Shown: positions 49,468 to 61,043 of the stretch, piece after piece
Layout: each line of letters opens with the position of its first letter
Numbering within the stretch: position 1 is the stretch's first letter
Source: Aralia elata
Lineage: Eukaryota > Streptophyta > Magnoliopsida > Apiales > Araliaceae
Direction of reading: 5' to 3'
Assembly: GCA_034770075.1 (NCBI GenBank)
Contig: CM068386.1
Coordinates: forward strand, 86,835,265 to 86,899,264
Length of the DNA stretch: 64,000 nucleotides
Made by a program: the position numbers and the translations under genes
Notes under the pieces: generated by a model
What the model was told of the DNA's origin: nothing
Seen by the model: the letters and a program-made list of their open reading frames with translations, nothing else
Databases searched by the model: none

Positions 49468-49808
49468 TTCGTAAAGCATCAGACAGATCGTAGAGCCTTT
49501 GCATCTATTGTAAAGTTCACCTCAATTCGCCAACACAAATTCGTAAAGTGAACAGGATCGTAAAGTCAAGTAAAGCTTACTAAGAAAAGACTGAACGTAG
49601 AGTGCTTCATAGAATCGCAAAGTAAAAGTCAAATCGTAAAGCAACTCCAAGATCGTTCAGCAGAAGAAAGAATCGTAGAGTCAGCTCTGGAATCGAAAAA
49701 CAAATCATCATAGAGATGAGAGTAAAGTTCATTCGTAGAGTTCAAGCCTTATCGTAAAGCTATTTTTAGAACGTAGAGAAAATACTATGAACTTCTACAT
49801 TCGTAAAG
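49468..49808 (+). promoter_or_regulatory. Cluster of cgtaRag motifs in the Sirevirus U3
   Basis: Eleven exact cgtaaag or cgtagag heptamers, usually preceded by t or at, in 340 bases (near 49470, 49489, 49541, 49559, 49595, 49634, 49673, 49734, 49752, 49771, 49802), plus several one-base variants. Upstream of the TATA box, so a plausible binding-site array. Confidence 0.6.
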
Positions 49809-50093
49809 CAATCAAGTCTGACAAGAAGACTGACATGGGAGCGTTGTTGATTGAAGGTCCTAATGCACTCACAAAACATCCTTGGCTGAAATCGAAGATC
49901 AGAAGATGTGTCTAACAGCTAGTTTGCTGAAAGTGATGTGTCAAGGTGGTAAGTGAAATTGCAGGCTGATGTGGCAGGCTAGACAAACGGAAGCTGACAT
50001 CTAAATTCAAAATGTCAACATCAAGGATCTCAGAATATCTAAGCATTAAATCCACCAACAAAAACCTAGCAACGGGAAGATCTCTTCGGCAGA

Positions 50094-50102
50094 TTATAAA
50101 AG
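50094..50102 (+). promoter_or_regulatory. TATA box of the Sirevirus LTR
   Basis: ttataaaag about 290 bases downstream of the motif cluster; transcription would start near 50125-50135. Confidence 0.55.
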
Positions 50103-50774
50103 GGCAGTCAAGATTTAAATTAAAAGAATGACACTAATAAGAAAGCCCAAGCTCTGCTAAAATAAAAAGAACTAACTCTACGAAAAAGTTGAACAACTAG
50201 TTCAAGTTGCTAAGTACCTGAGAAGAGAATTGAATTGCCAACTTAGCGGCACCTCTAACAACTATCAACAAACCAAACATTCCGAGACTTAGTGACTCGA
50301 AGGAATCCCAGAAATTTAGAGGACAAGAGTGTCCTTGTCTTAGTGACTAAATTTTCAAGTTTGCTGGGGTTGAAGAGGTCTCAGTGTCCTTGTCTTAGTG
50401 ATTAAATTTCCAAGTCTGTTGGGCTTGAAGAGGTCTTAGTGTCCTAGTCTAAGTAACCGAATTCTTAGTAGATTTCCTACTCAGTGGAGTAGGAGTTGTT
50501 TAGTCTCCGAACCACTTAAAACTCTCTCTGTGTCATTTACTTTTACATTCCTGCATATTATTTATTCTGCTTGTGTGGCTTAGAACTAAATCTAAATCTA
50601 GAAGTAAGAACTTACTATAATCTACAAGGGGATTTTTCAAAAATATATCCCGTTGTGCTTAATCTAATTCTAATTAATAAATTATTTGGTAATAATTTTT
50701 AACAAGTTAATTTTTGAAAAAGAGGATCTATTCAACCTTTCTTCTAGATCTCTAAGTGCATTTGGGAAATAACA

Positions 50775-51404
50775 GAAATAATATTACAACTATTTTGGTT
50801 GGAGTGGAAACTTAGTTGCTGAAAATCGGTAGAAATTGGTTGCGAAAAATCCTTCTTCTCTTCTTCTTTCTCTCTTTTTTTGGTTACCTTTTGGTTGCTG
50901 CGAACTGTTAAAGAGGCGACTAGGTTTTCTTTTGGTTAAGTTTTGGTTGCTGCAAGAGGTTGTTGCAGCATATAGAATGTTAAGTGAGGACATTTTAGTA
51001 TTAAGCCAACTGACTAATGGGGGCGTTTAAGTAATTTGCTCTAGCTGCCGCAAAAGCTTGTACCGGCAGGCGATGAGACGGATGAGGGAAAGACGGGCAT
51101 GTTGGTCTTTTGTCGTGCCACAACAGCCTGTTGTGGCAAGGAAAAAATGAGTCCAATCTCGGTCATTCATTATCGAGATCAACGGCTAGGATCATGGTTA
51201 TTGAAATAGTGGTCATAGCAATCGGTTGCTATGGATGGGGACCCTACACACACACACATATATATAAGGGACTAATCCATAGTCATTGTTGTAAAAATAA
51301 GGTTATCTTTACAACAGATCACAGTCGTTCATTCGTTCATTGAACGTAAAATTGATCTCCCGTCCGCAATTTAATATGAGGGAACGCAATTTAATTCTGC
51401 GGAC
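50775..51404. other. Intergenic DNA right of the transposon nest
   Basis: No gene or RNA recognised. It holds pyrimidine-rich DNA near 50850-50885, a short cacaca-tatata microsatellite near 51249-51268, and at 51361-51405 a self-complementary block with ccgcaatttaat and attctgcgg. Confidence 0.6.
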
Positions 51405-52376
51405 GAAAAATTGTCCAATTTACTCCTCCAAATTCAATTTTTTTTAAAGTGTTCCGGCTCCACAGTATTAAATTGCGATGCCAAATTTATTTATTTATTT
51501 TAGTTTTTCGGGCTCTGCAGTATTAAACTGAGAATGTCAAATTCAATTTTTTTTTTAAGTTTTTCGGACTCCGTATTATTAAATTACGGATGCCACATTC
51601 AATATTTTGAGCTCCATAGTATTAAAGTACAAATGCCTATTAATAGAGATGGGTTCCTCAAAGTTTGACACTTGAGTCTAGTTTTGGTATCATCATCCTT
51701 GATGCAATCTAAATTGATCTTTTTCATTCTTTTGTAGCAGCTACTCCTAAGCAGATTAGGGACCCTATGCAAGTTGACAGTCTTACTAACGATGAAGTGA
51801 AGAGTCATTTGCAAGTGGGTTTGAACTTCCATCTAATCCCATTTCTATTATTTGAACTTTTCCCATTTCATGCATGATGCTAATAAGTCTAACCAGTTTT
51901 CTTCAATTCCAGAAATACCGACTTCATACTCGTAAATCCCCAGTTACTTCTACCGTCACCCCTTGCAAATTAATCTGCACTTGTTTTGGGCCGCTTATGG
52001 ATGCCCCAAGATAAGCATGGTGAATCGTCAAAACAGAGTCGTTCCCAGTCTAGTTCTCCTGAGGGACCCCTTAGTTAGCTGAAACTACCGGAGGGACTTG
52101 TACTACATGGGTTGATAGCATGGAAGATGAAGATGAAAGATCAGAGAGCTATAGCTGGAAAAGTCGAGGTCACACTTCTGGAAAAGATAATGTGTAACCT
52201 ATATCCACCATAAATTTTGCAGATATATATATAAAAAAAAATTAAATTTAGCATCCGCAGTTTAATATTACGGAGCTCGAAAAAAAAAAAAATTTGGCAT
52301 CCGCAGTTTAATACTGCGGAACTCGGAAAACTTAAAAAAAAAATTTAATTTGAAGGGATATTTTGGATAATTTCCT
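51405..52376. mobile_element. Inverted-repeat element carrying a captured gene fragment (Pack-type)
   Basis: Left end (attgtccaatttactcctcc, then aaattcaattttttt) is the approximate inverse of the right end (aaatttaatttgaaggg, then ttttggataatttcc). Inside each end lie copies of a unit of about 50 bases built on the palindrome ccgcagtttaatactgcgg: four direct copies at 51440-51640 and two inverted copies at 52245-52325. Between them are two exons of a host transcription factor gene. I could not find a convincing target duplication, so the superfamily (Mutator-like or other) is open. Confidence 0.6.
51738..52197 (+). pseudogene. Captured fragment of a GARP/MYB (HHO/NIGT1-like) transcription factor
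   Basis: Exon A 51738-51814 follows an acceptor (tttgtag) and encodes ATPKQIRDPMQVDSLTNDEV, then KSHLQ: helix 3 of the G2-like MYB domain. Intron 51815-51912 is kept (gtgggt...ccag). Exon B 51913-52197 continues KYRLHTRKSP, ending the domain, and then in shifted frames reads LWMPQDKHGESSKQS, SPEGPL and SESYSWK, ending in TAA at 52195-52197. These blocks match the C-terminal part of HRS1/HHO nitrate- and phosphate-response repressors as I know them. Leu to Pro in QIRELM-like and two frameshifts mark it as dead. The preserved intron shows it was copied as DNA, not from mRNA. Confidence 0.75.
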
Positions 52377-53509
52377 CCTTAGAATTAAACCAAGTATGTT
52401 TGATATACCAAAAAACAATAAATTAAATTAATGAAATGAACATCTTCCGATTTGAAAATGTTTCAAAATTTGTTAATCTTAGCTAAAAAAGTTATAGAAC
52501 TAACCTACTTTAATACGAGTGAAGAGTCAAAATATAAGTTTATATTAAAAAATTAATATTTTTACAAATAAAAGCAATATTTTCACAAGATCCACCTCAC
52601 ATAAATAGCAAATGAATCCCACACTTTTGTAATGGTCATACAGAGATTGAAAATATCATTTACTTGTGAAAATAAAATTCCCCTTATTTATGATGAGATT
52701 GTTTGTGAAATTGTTTAATATTGGCTTTAAACAAGCAAAACTCTTGGATAATAAACTTAAACTACTCAACCCATTCAACTAATTTAAACTAAATCAAAAG
52801 GAGTATCATAAATGATGAAGGCAAGGCCTTGAGGAATAACTCAAGGTTGCCGGTTTCAATTCCGACAATAAGCTCACTAAATTCCACAGAAAAAGTAATG
52901 TAAAGACCAAGGAGTGCACATTACTTGCAACAACTTTAAACCTATTTGCCGAGGCAAACTCGTTGACAATCTCCATCTTCCGAGTATTCAGAAACCATAA
53001 TTAAAAACGAACAAAAGCATAACCAGACTGAAATGCAAATTCTCAGTAATGAAACCCTGAAATACATAAAAACAAATTATTCAAACAAGCAGCAAACACA
53101 TTAGTTTGGGCGATATCAGCCTAACCTCAACCATGGCACCATGCGCAGCTAGTTCCACAGACAATTTTGCCGAAAAGATGTGTACATGTCTCATCATGCC
53201 TATATTTATCTTACAATAAAACCTTTTTTCACAACAAAAGTTTTAGTATACCACTTCACCGTTTAAAAAGAAATCATATCAACATAACATTGGAAATACA
53301 TAGCTCTAGACAATCATCCATGTTCCTCACGGAGTATTTGGATCATTAATTGTCACGAACATCGCGCCCTACTTAAACCATTTCATAAACTAATAAATGT
53401 CAATGTCAAATGTATGGATGTGCTTCGGCAAATCCTAAATGGATTATACAGGTTTAGTAAGAAGTAACTCGGGGAAATGGAAACAGTGACAGATCCTTGC
53501 GGAGCTTAC
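52377..53509. other. Spacer and probable 3' UTR of the PUX4-like gene
   Basis: No coding signal. The part next to 53509 should be the 3' UTR and terminator of the - strand gene; I cannot place the polyadenylation site with confidence. 52380-52800 is AT-rich with no recognised element. Confidence 0.5.
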
Positions 53510-56500
53510 TCAGGATTTCTGGATGACAACAGAGTTGGCAAGGCCTGCCTGCTCTATTGTTTGGGTAAGATCAGTGAGTTGTTTGGGAGGGAATCCGACT
53601 GTCTGCAACTGATAATTTCGGGAACCCCCAGGCCTAGATGCATCAATGAAGGCATGAATATCACCTACCGTATGGTAGTAATTAAAGTGAGAAACCATGC
53701 GAGTTCCATCAGCCAACCTAAGTTGAATTGAGGTCGATGGCAATGATTGGTCCACAACTAGGCCCACAGAAGGTGTAGGGGTAGCATTAAGAGGAGTGGC
53801 GTCACTTGGCTCAGGTGCACCCGATGGAGGTGTGCTGCTACCTAGTGTTCTTCCCACACCCTGAAATGCAACTTGACGCTCTTTGGGTTCCTGCATGAAA
53901 ATTAGGGGCAAAAGTGTTAACACCACAGTTCATAAGCATTATCGATTGGATAACGGATGTTAAGAGGCAAAAAACATTAAATGATATTTTTCCGTCCACC
54001 CTCCCTCTCTATCTTCCTTTTCCTAATTTATTTTTTCCCCATATTACATTACCTTAGAATCGGTTAAAATAAGATTACATGATTTTGGGATTCAAGAATC
54101 AAAATTGAACAAGTTACACATTAATATTTCATCATAGAAGAAATAAATTAATGATGAGTGAGAGAGGAAAGTGAGGACTCACAGGGCAGTTCTCATCCCT
54201 CCTTATTAGATTGACATGAACAGAGGACCTCCTATCTGCAGGCTCAAGCTCCTTCGGACACTCGGACTTTCTAATACTCTGCATAGCAATGTAATAAAAT
54301 CACTAATATAACACATTATTAGTTACAAAAAAGCTAATGAAATTTTTTTGCAAGAAATACAAGCTGAGAAGTGGAAAATGATTATAGAGGTGAAAATAAT
54401 ATCAGTAATTATATGCAAAATAGATAGAGCTTTTGGTGCAAATGCTGGCTGTCCAAGCCACCTCACATATAATATATACTTAACAGTCCTAAAATTCAAA
54501 CCAACACCTTTACCATTAAACTGGTTGAAGTCAAGGGTTTAACAATGCTTAGACACTACACTTTTTTCGCAACAAAAAAAAAAAAGTAAACATTTAAGTT
54601 TCACAAATAATGGATGAAAAGATATAGAGTTTAAAAAATAAAATAAAATAAAATAAAAGCTTGTTGCAACAGTTGATGATTGGTATTAATAGACTACTCG
54701 TAATCTATTGCACAAGCATACTATCAGGGGTATGTCCCTCTTTTACATCAACATTGCAATTACCTCCAGGAAAGGTGCATTCTCAGGATCATCCAACCTC
54801 CTCAAAGGGCCATCATTTACACTAAAACCATTTCTCCAGAAAACAATGTTGTGTACAACAGCCTCAGGCTGCTGGGGAGCAGATGGTACAGTATCCCCTG
54901 ATAGTAATCTCCCAGTTCCACTAAAGCTGCTTGAGCTTGATGAAGGAGGGGGAATTTCCATGGGGCCTTCTACAGCACCCAGCTGCCTAGCTTGATTAAA
55001 TATTGCATCAACATCATTGCCCTTAGTAGGATCTTGAACGAGCATACCACTGCAAATATAGTTCTTTGTCAGACTAGCATTATTGTAGTGCAAAGCTTGA
55101 CAAATCGGCAGCCTTTGATTGAAAGTTAAAAGACAAGATCAAATTGTAATGTAGATGCATTGGTTTACAAGGGCATATATTATCTCTTATGTACAAAGGC
55201 CTTTGAGAAAGAGGAAAAATGTAAAGACAGTCCAGAAAAATAAGCAAGTACTAAAAGAGAAGGTAAGCAGGATTAGAAACCCACTGCAATTGTAAAGTGA
55301 AATTCTACTTGACAACTTGCTTGATATCAATATATTTAAGTCTATGAAATTTTTTTAAAGCTTTTCTGCTAAAAACAATGTAATGATTATATCTCGGGAG
55401 TTGGGCAATATAAGGGAGCTGAATTAGCAGGACTTAAAAAATGGGTATTAGTTATGTTAATTGCATGAGATATGAAAAGTTTAGTCGGTGAGCAAGTAAA
55501 AGTCTATGGTATGAAAAACCATTGGTCTTCCGTTGTCTTGGCATTTTTTTGATAGAGTAAATGAAGAGACATTTACATTCCATTCTTATAATCCTCTTGT
55601 TCTTATAGTGCTTGAAGTAAATAATTGATAATAGGAGCATGATCATTCATTCTATTGTTCTCCTCCTCAGTACTTCATATCTACAATGGAGCAACAACAT
55701 GAAATTGACATGAAACAAAATATGTCGCATTCTAAGAACAGGATAAAGTGAATGGTTCGAAAAAAGAAAAAAAGTGATGGTTAACATGAACCTGTTTCAC
55801 TACATTGACGACAAGAGCAGACATTAAAGCATATCATAATATCATTATGCTGTAAATTTAAAGCCAATTTGCTAAGCATTACTTTCACAAGTCACAAATG
55901 AAAAACAAACCAACAACTATCATTTACCATAATCGAAAATTTATTGCTAAAGTTAGAAAGAAGTTCCATTTTCACAGGAAATAAATGCAATGAAGAAAAG
56001 CATAGTGATGCAGGACAATGTATAGAGTATATTAGAGAAGGGATAAAGGAGGAACTAGGAAGAAAGAAGGGTGAGAAAGGGATAAACATATCCTCAAAAG
56101 GAATAGGTAGAAACACACAAAAGCAATAAATTATATTTCAAATAATTCAACTCTATCCAATGTAGGTACTATAATACTCATAGAAAACATAAGACTTAGA
56201 GACCAAATAAACTCAAATTTATAGATCAAGTAAAAGCCTAATACTACTAAGATAAGATAAGTATCCTATCAAAGAGAAATAGCTCTAGTTACCTAAACAA
56301 TTTAAAATTGGTAAATTGGATACCGAAAATACTTGGACAACCTAATTAACCTAATCATAAATCCTAATTATTACCTACTATAATTAAACCGATAATTACA
56401 ATTAATTTAATCATAAATAATAATACAAAAACAAATAACAAAAATCTCTTGCAATTCTTAGCCTTTGGCCCATTCCACGCCACATAGAAGTCAAAGTAGT

Positions 56501-58829
56501 CATATCATTCTTAGCCAAATTCTTTGCCTTCCTTAAAAACCAGCCAAAGTTCAACAATGCATCAAAAATCTGCATTTATTCTCACCTAAACTTATGTAAT
56601 ACTTGTTCCAACTCAAATTAGCATGCCTCACATAGGACTTTAATAAACAAGAACCAAACAATGATGTGAACAAAAGAAAAAGGAACCACAATCAACTCAA
56701 TAAAAGTAAGGAATCTCCACAATCTTCAACTTATCAAAAACAATATCCTCAAAATTCAATACAATCAATTACATGCAGAACCAAGCATGGCCTGGCTTAT
56801 GCTCAATGGCAAATTTTTCACAAACCAAAAGAATTTAACAAACTTCCTAGTAAACTGATGAAAATCACCCAACAAATATACAAATACTCTTTCAAATTTA
56901 AAGTACAGTCTCATATACTCCCTCCATCCAACAAAAGTTGTCCAAAGTACAAAAAACATTTGTCCTCCAAAAAACGTCTGAAGTACATAATTCAAATTCA
57001 ACGTGTAAAATAAAAACTATTTTACCCTCAAAGTACTCAAGAAGGATCTACTCCTTAAGGTCCATTGTGAATAAAATTGGAACTTATTACTTCTCTCTCC
57101 TCTACTTTGATTTTTCTTAATTTGTATGAAAGATGTACTTAAAACACCTTTTATGGGACGAATGGAATAATTCTTTACCTCTAGTGTCCATGTCTCTTAT
57201 CTCAATCTGTAAGGGTTTTGAATTATTTTTTTCATTTGCAAAGCATTACTTGGTCAATGTGGATGCAAAAAGAGGTTAGTGCCATAAATTTAGCATTAAA
57301 TCCATAAAACTGAAGGAGACTTCTCGTTGTAGCTATCAGCCTATCATCAATTTTAATTAAGTTGCAAATCCACAGTGAATGTCTCTTGCAACACCACAAA
57401 TCAGATTACGAACGGAAAAAATGCTTTACAAAAGCAAAAGCAAACAACAAACAAACTTTCTTAGGAACTATCATGGCACCAATACCCCACACTATAACGC
57501 TTTATATCTCATTGAGACTACTTATCAAAGTAAAACATTCCAATTCTTTCTACGGCTATCATCTCTACCCATACCTTTTTGGCTTTTTCTTTTGTATTTC
57601 TCCAAGTCAATTCGTAATGTAACTTTCTAGTACTTTTTGGTTCATATAGCATTTCATGTTAAGATTCAAGTGAATCTAAAGAGTAGCCCCTTTACTTACG
57701 ATACATGTAACAAAGAAACAACACATTAATCTCTTATCAAACACAAAACTTAATACAAAAGTGAGTCCTCCTGGCCTACTCTAAAAAAGAGGTGGGTGTC
57801 ACTCAGACATAAACACATCCCTATTGTTTACCAGCCTGAATATAAGACTCCATTTATTTTAGAATGTCTTGTATGACAACAAAATGTAGTCAGCATAAAT
57901 TATTTTATGAGTCGGTAAACCATTGTTTCCGGGAGAATAAATAACGCATATCTTTTGAATTCAGCAAGTCATTTTCTGAAAAATGACAAAAATGTTCTCA
58001 ATGAATTAATTTTCTTTAAACAAAGGAGCCTAAGGCACATGTTGTTGGGATACTACTCAAATCCCATTCTCAAATCCTATTCTAAAAAGGAATTCTATTT
58101 TTAGTAGGAGTTTTACTTTGGAATATGTCCTATTTTCTATAAGAATATCTATTACATGTAAAGGTCCTAATTTGATTAGGAAAAAGAAGATGTGGGTACA
58201 AGTGTAGAGTTGAGAGGGGATGTAAGGGTCTTTGGTTGGTGTGTGAGTGAGAGAGGGTTTTTCAGCTTCTATATCGTGCAAAAATTGTACCAGTGAGATT
58301 AATATATTGAAATTGTTTGTAGAGTAGGTCATTGCGGACCAAACTACTTTAAATCTTGTATTGTTTTATCTCTCTTTAGTCTATTGTTTCATTTGCGTAG
58401 ACTAAAATTCCCAACCCATGTAACTACTAGTTATCCATATTCTTATTCCAACTAATTGCAAACAGCTAAGCCAACTATTCAAAAACCTCCATCATATCAA
58501 AAACAAATAATTATCAGTTCATTTCCCATACAATTCAGCTAAAAACCAACACAGAAATTTAAAACACCGAAGATAACAATCAATCAAACAAGTCAATTCA
58601 ATTCATTACAGCAATTAGATTATTTAATCGGTAACAGGGGTATGATCGTGAAAGAATGAGCTAGGGTTTGAAGGGAAAACCTCTTTTCGCCACCAGTGTA
58701 ATACTCCTGAGGGACGTCGGAGTCGCTGTCGGAATCAGGGCCGGTGGGGCGGTTCAAATCGGAGAGGGTCCGGATTCCGCCGGTTCGACTGGTGGAGGGT
58801 TTTGATGGTTTCTTGTCGCGCGATGACAT
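53510..58829 (-). CDS. PUX4: Plant UBX domain-containing protein 4-like (p47-type CDC48 cofactor)
   Basis: Four exons on the - strand: 58829-58681, 55049-54764, 54278-54183 and 53890-53510 (912 bases, 303 codons plus stop), all with GT..AG introns and matching phases. N-terminus MSSRDKKPSKPSTSRTGGIR, followed by an Asp/Ser-rich stretch. A first SHP box FSGTGRLLSG (residues 92-101), SEP domain (about 112-176, VVHNIVFWRNGFSVNDGPLR), second SHP box FQGVGRTLG (186-194) and C-terminal UBX domain (about 225-302) with FPP at 277-279 in the CDC48-contacting loop. This order is that of p47/NSFL1 cofactors, which recruit the AAA ATPase CDC48/p97 through SHP and UBX and help extract or disassemble ubiquitinated or membrane-bound substrates. 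The length agrees with Arabidopsis PUX4 as I remember it; PUX3 or another paralogue is possible. No stop or frameshift, unlike everything around it. Confidence 0.93.
56918..57167. mobile_element. Stowaway-like MITE in PUX4 intron 1
   Basis: Ends ctccctccatcc and (inverted) ttccattcgtccc, flanked by TA at 56916-56917 and 57168-57169. 250 bp, noncoding. Stowaway MITEs (Tc1/mariner) have ctccctccgtccc-type ends and TA duplications. Confidence 0.82.
58043..58416 (+). mobile_element. Copia-type solo LTR in PUX4 intron 1
   Basis: 374 bp from TGTTGGGATAC to attcccaacc (final CA decayed to CC), flanked by catgt at 58038-58042 and 58417-58421. Inverted tgttggga/tcccaac ends. No internal domain. It is antisense to the gene. 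Confidence 0.72.
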
Positions 58830-58890
58830 TTTCGTCTGGAGAGAGAGAGGGAGAGAGGAGAGAAAAATAGAGAGAGAATATATAATGATC
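58830..58890 (-). promoter_or_regulatory. Probable promoter and 5' UTR of the PUX4-like gene
   Basis: On the - strand a TATA-like ttatatattc (58877-58886) is followed by a CT-repeat leader reaching the ATG at 58829. CT-rich leaders are common in plant genes. The start site is not determined. Confidence 0.45.
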
Positions 58891-58999
58891 AAAAATGATT
58901 TGATTAGTACTGGCTTTGGCTTCAGACGTGGACTACCTCTTGATTATTGTCTCACCCTCTGTATATTTTTGTCTATTTTATTTATGATACTCCCTCCCT

Positions 59000-59373
59000 C
59001 TTTTCACACACACAAATAAAAAAAAATTATAAAATTGACTTTCAAAATTATAATTTTTTCAATTTTGGTCTTGATGTTGCAAAATTAATACTAGCCTGTG
59101 CAAAGCTCGGATTAGGTAAAGAATGTTAGTTAGATCAATTTTTTCTCACAAAAATTAATATTTTTTTTACAAATATTGATAATTAATAGTATATTTTAAT
59201 TTTAATTTAATTTATTAATGAATTTTAAAGAATTTTGTTGGATATATAATTTTAATAAACAATAATTTTTTGTCACTATGCAATATACTATTATTTAATT
59301 GAAAGTATCAAAACACTTTGGTTTAAGTTGTAAATAAAATTTTGCTATTATGTCTTCTACCTCTATATATATG

Positions 59374-59420
<47 letters not shown>

Positions 59421-59672
59421 AAGCTACGGGCTAATTTTTTAAATAGCATAATTTTAATTATTTATTTGTTCTATATATATGATGATTATAAAATATTTTT
59501 TAATATTTCACAAATTAACTTACTATTGATATTAAAATATCTATAAATTTTACTCAAAAAGAAAAAATTGCAAGACTAATCAACTAAAGTAATCTTATAA
59601 AAAATAAAATTGTTGTAGAATACTAAGTTACTATTATGATAAATAGAGAAATTAAAATTTAGTCATACATTA

Positions 59673-59718
<46 letters not shown>

Positions 59719-59723
59719 TGCTA
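59000..59723. other. AT-rich intergenic DNA with two (AT)n microsatellites
   Basis: No gene seen. (AT)n runs at about 59378-59418 and 59678-59714. Near 58989 ctccctccctc looks like one end of a Stowaway MITE without a partner. Confidence 0.7.
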
Positions 59724-59975
59724 CATTCGTCCTTGAAAAACTGACTTAGTTTGACTTTTCTAATCAAATCGATCAATTTTAAAGTTAAAAATTAAGCATT
59801 TTTATTTATATTTATAAACTTATAAAATTTGGGATTAATAGTAATTTCGATATAGTTTTTTATAGTTATAGTTTTTCCACCTATAATTATAAGAAAATAG
59901 TATAAATTTTGATTATAAAACTGGTCAATTTGACTGAAAAAATCTAAGTAAGCTAGTTTTTGAGGGACGGGGGAG
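59724..59975. mobile_element. Stowaway-like MITE
   Basis: Inverted ends cattcgtccttgaaaaactg (left) and, read from the right, ctcccccgtccctcaaaaac; TA at 59722-59723 and 59976-59977. 252 bp. Confidence 0.8.
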
Positions 59976-60493
59976 TACTATTTAGTCATAATATTTTTTG
60001 ATATATTTGTAATATATAGTTATTTAGGAATATAATTGTTGTAAAATAATGTGTTACCATTATGTTTTTTAATTTTAAAATTAGTTAACTAAATTTTAAT
60101 CACTAATATATAAGTTGACATTGATTTTATAATATTAATTAACAAAAGATCTCCTATTTCACTGAAGTATAATTGTTAATATATTTTGTAATATATGTAA
60201 TATATTTATCAATATTAATTATTATTTACTCATAGTATTTTTTAAAATAATTTTAGTGTATAGTTAATTAGAGTTCAAAATTGAATAGAAATCTAAAAGT
60301 TAGAATTTTTTGTATGATTAAGTAACTAAATGACTTATAAAAAATTAAATATTTATAAAATATAAGTTAATATTTACTCATAATATTTTTTTCTATATTC
60401 TTAAATATTTTGTTTTAGTTATAGGTTACATATGTGTTTTTTCGCTTAGTTGTTGCATTAAGCTTTATTTGGGGTCAGTCAATAATGGAGAAC

Positions 60494-60990
60494 TGTTGGG
60501 GCATGATTTTATGGGTCCGAACGATTCGGTGGGACCTATCCCACATGGAGGAATTTTTTTCATGTGGAGGTATATTCTAATTGGGGAACTTGACTATTAA
60601 GAAATCTACAATTTTAATTATGGTTGACTTCTAACTTTTATGGGAATAGTCCGGATTGACTTTGACTTCCTAATTTTAAGGAGGTTGGGTTCTAACCACA
60701 TATGGTAATTGACGCAACAAGTAGTCCTATTCCAACTCGGGGAAGGGCGTTTTGAGGTGGTGTGATCAGCTATAAATACAAGGTTATACCCTAAATTCAC
60801 AGGTAAGGTCACTTTGAGTACTAAGACAATAAGTCTCCATTGTTAACTTTATTCTCCAGCCTGTACTTATTCTCACACCGGAGCTATCCCCTGGAGGGCC
60901 CAGGTCGTCAGCCTCCTAAGTGTGATTTCGTTTCTGTGCAGGATTTAATGCGTTGTTTGGTGATTAGACACGTGGACGGATATTGGTGTT
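60494..60990 (+). mobile_element. Possible solo LTR
   Basis: Starts tgttggggcatga. A TATA-like tataaatacaagg at about 60771 precedes a leader with cacaccggagctatcccc and ggagggcccagg near 60876-60902 and tttctgtgcagg near 60932, an arrangement seen in Tat/Ogre-type gypsy LTRs. The right boundary and the target duplication are unclear. Confidence 0.45.
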
Positions 60991-61043
60991 AATAGAAACT
61001 ATATATGATATGACATGATAGGTGCAACATTGTTAGTATTCTT

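Larger units (their letters stand above)
1..50774 (+). mobile_element. Sirevirus-type Ty1/copia retrotransposon, decayed, hosting nested insertions
   Basis: Outer element of the nest; its 5' end lies outside the window. Parts visible in order are the end of the 5' LTR, a Met-tRNA primer site, gag, protease, integrase, RT and RNase H (copia order, integrase before RT), a third ORF after pol, several polypurine tracts, and a 3' LTR. The region just before the 5' LTR end and that of 50461-50774 match closely. A third ORF in the envelope position, a large LTR and multiple A/G tracts such as aaaaagggggagaaag near 48583 are features known for Sireviruses. All reading frames contain stops or frameshifts, so it is not autonomous. 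Two gypsy elements interrupt it, at 4808-26841 in the RT and at 31106-48074 in the third ORF. Its own TSD cannot be tested because the left end is missing. Confidence 0.9.
49219..50774 (+). repeat. 3' LTR of the Sirevirus
   Basis: Begins TGTTAGAGTC after the polypurine tract and ends in aaataaca. About 1556 bp. The last 314 bases match 1-354. It contains a dense cluster of cgtaRag motifs at 49468-49808 and a TATA box (ttataaaag) at 50094-50102. Confidence 0.9.
55050..58680 (-). other. Intron 1 of the PUX4-like gene (3.6 kb)
   Basis: Donor gttttc after exon 1 and acceptor tttgcag before exon 2. It carries a Stowaway MITE and a solo LTR. The remainder is AT-rich with no further exon-like sequence recognised. 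Confidence 0.85.

Noticed and set aside
49468..49808. Regularly spaced short repeats that could suggest a CRISPR-like array
   Set aside because: Units are only seven bases, irregularly spaced and lie in a plant retrotransposon LTR.
53477..54995. Open frames on the + strand at 53477-53731, 54708-54995 and 58744-59019
   Set aside because: Shadows of PUX4-like exons 4, 2 and 1 on the opposite strand.
54348..57630. Various 60-115 codon open frames in and around PUX4 introns
   Set aside because: AT-rich, Lys/Asn/Ile/Tyr-biased composition, no motif, several inside the Stowaway MITE.
58989..59030. Stowaway-like end ctccctccctc
   Set aside because: No inverted partner with a TA duplication found downstream; too weak to call an element.
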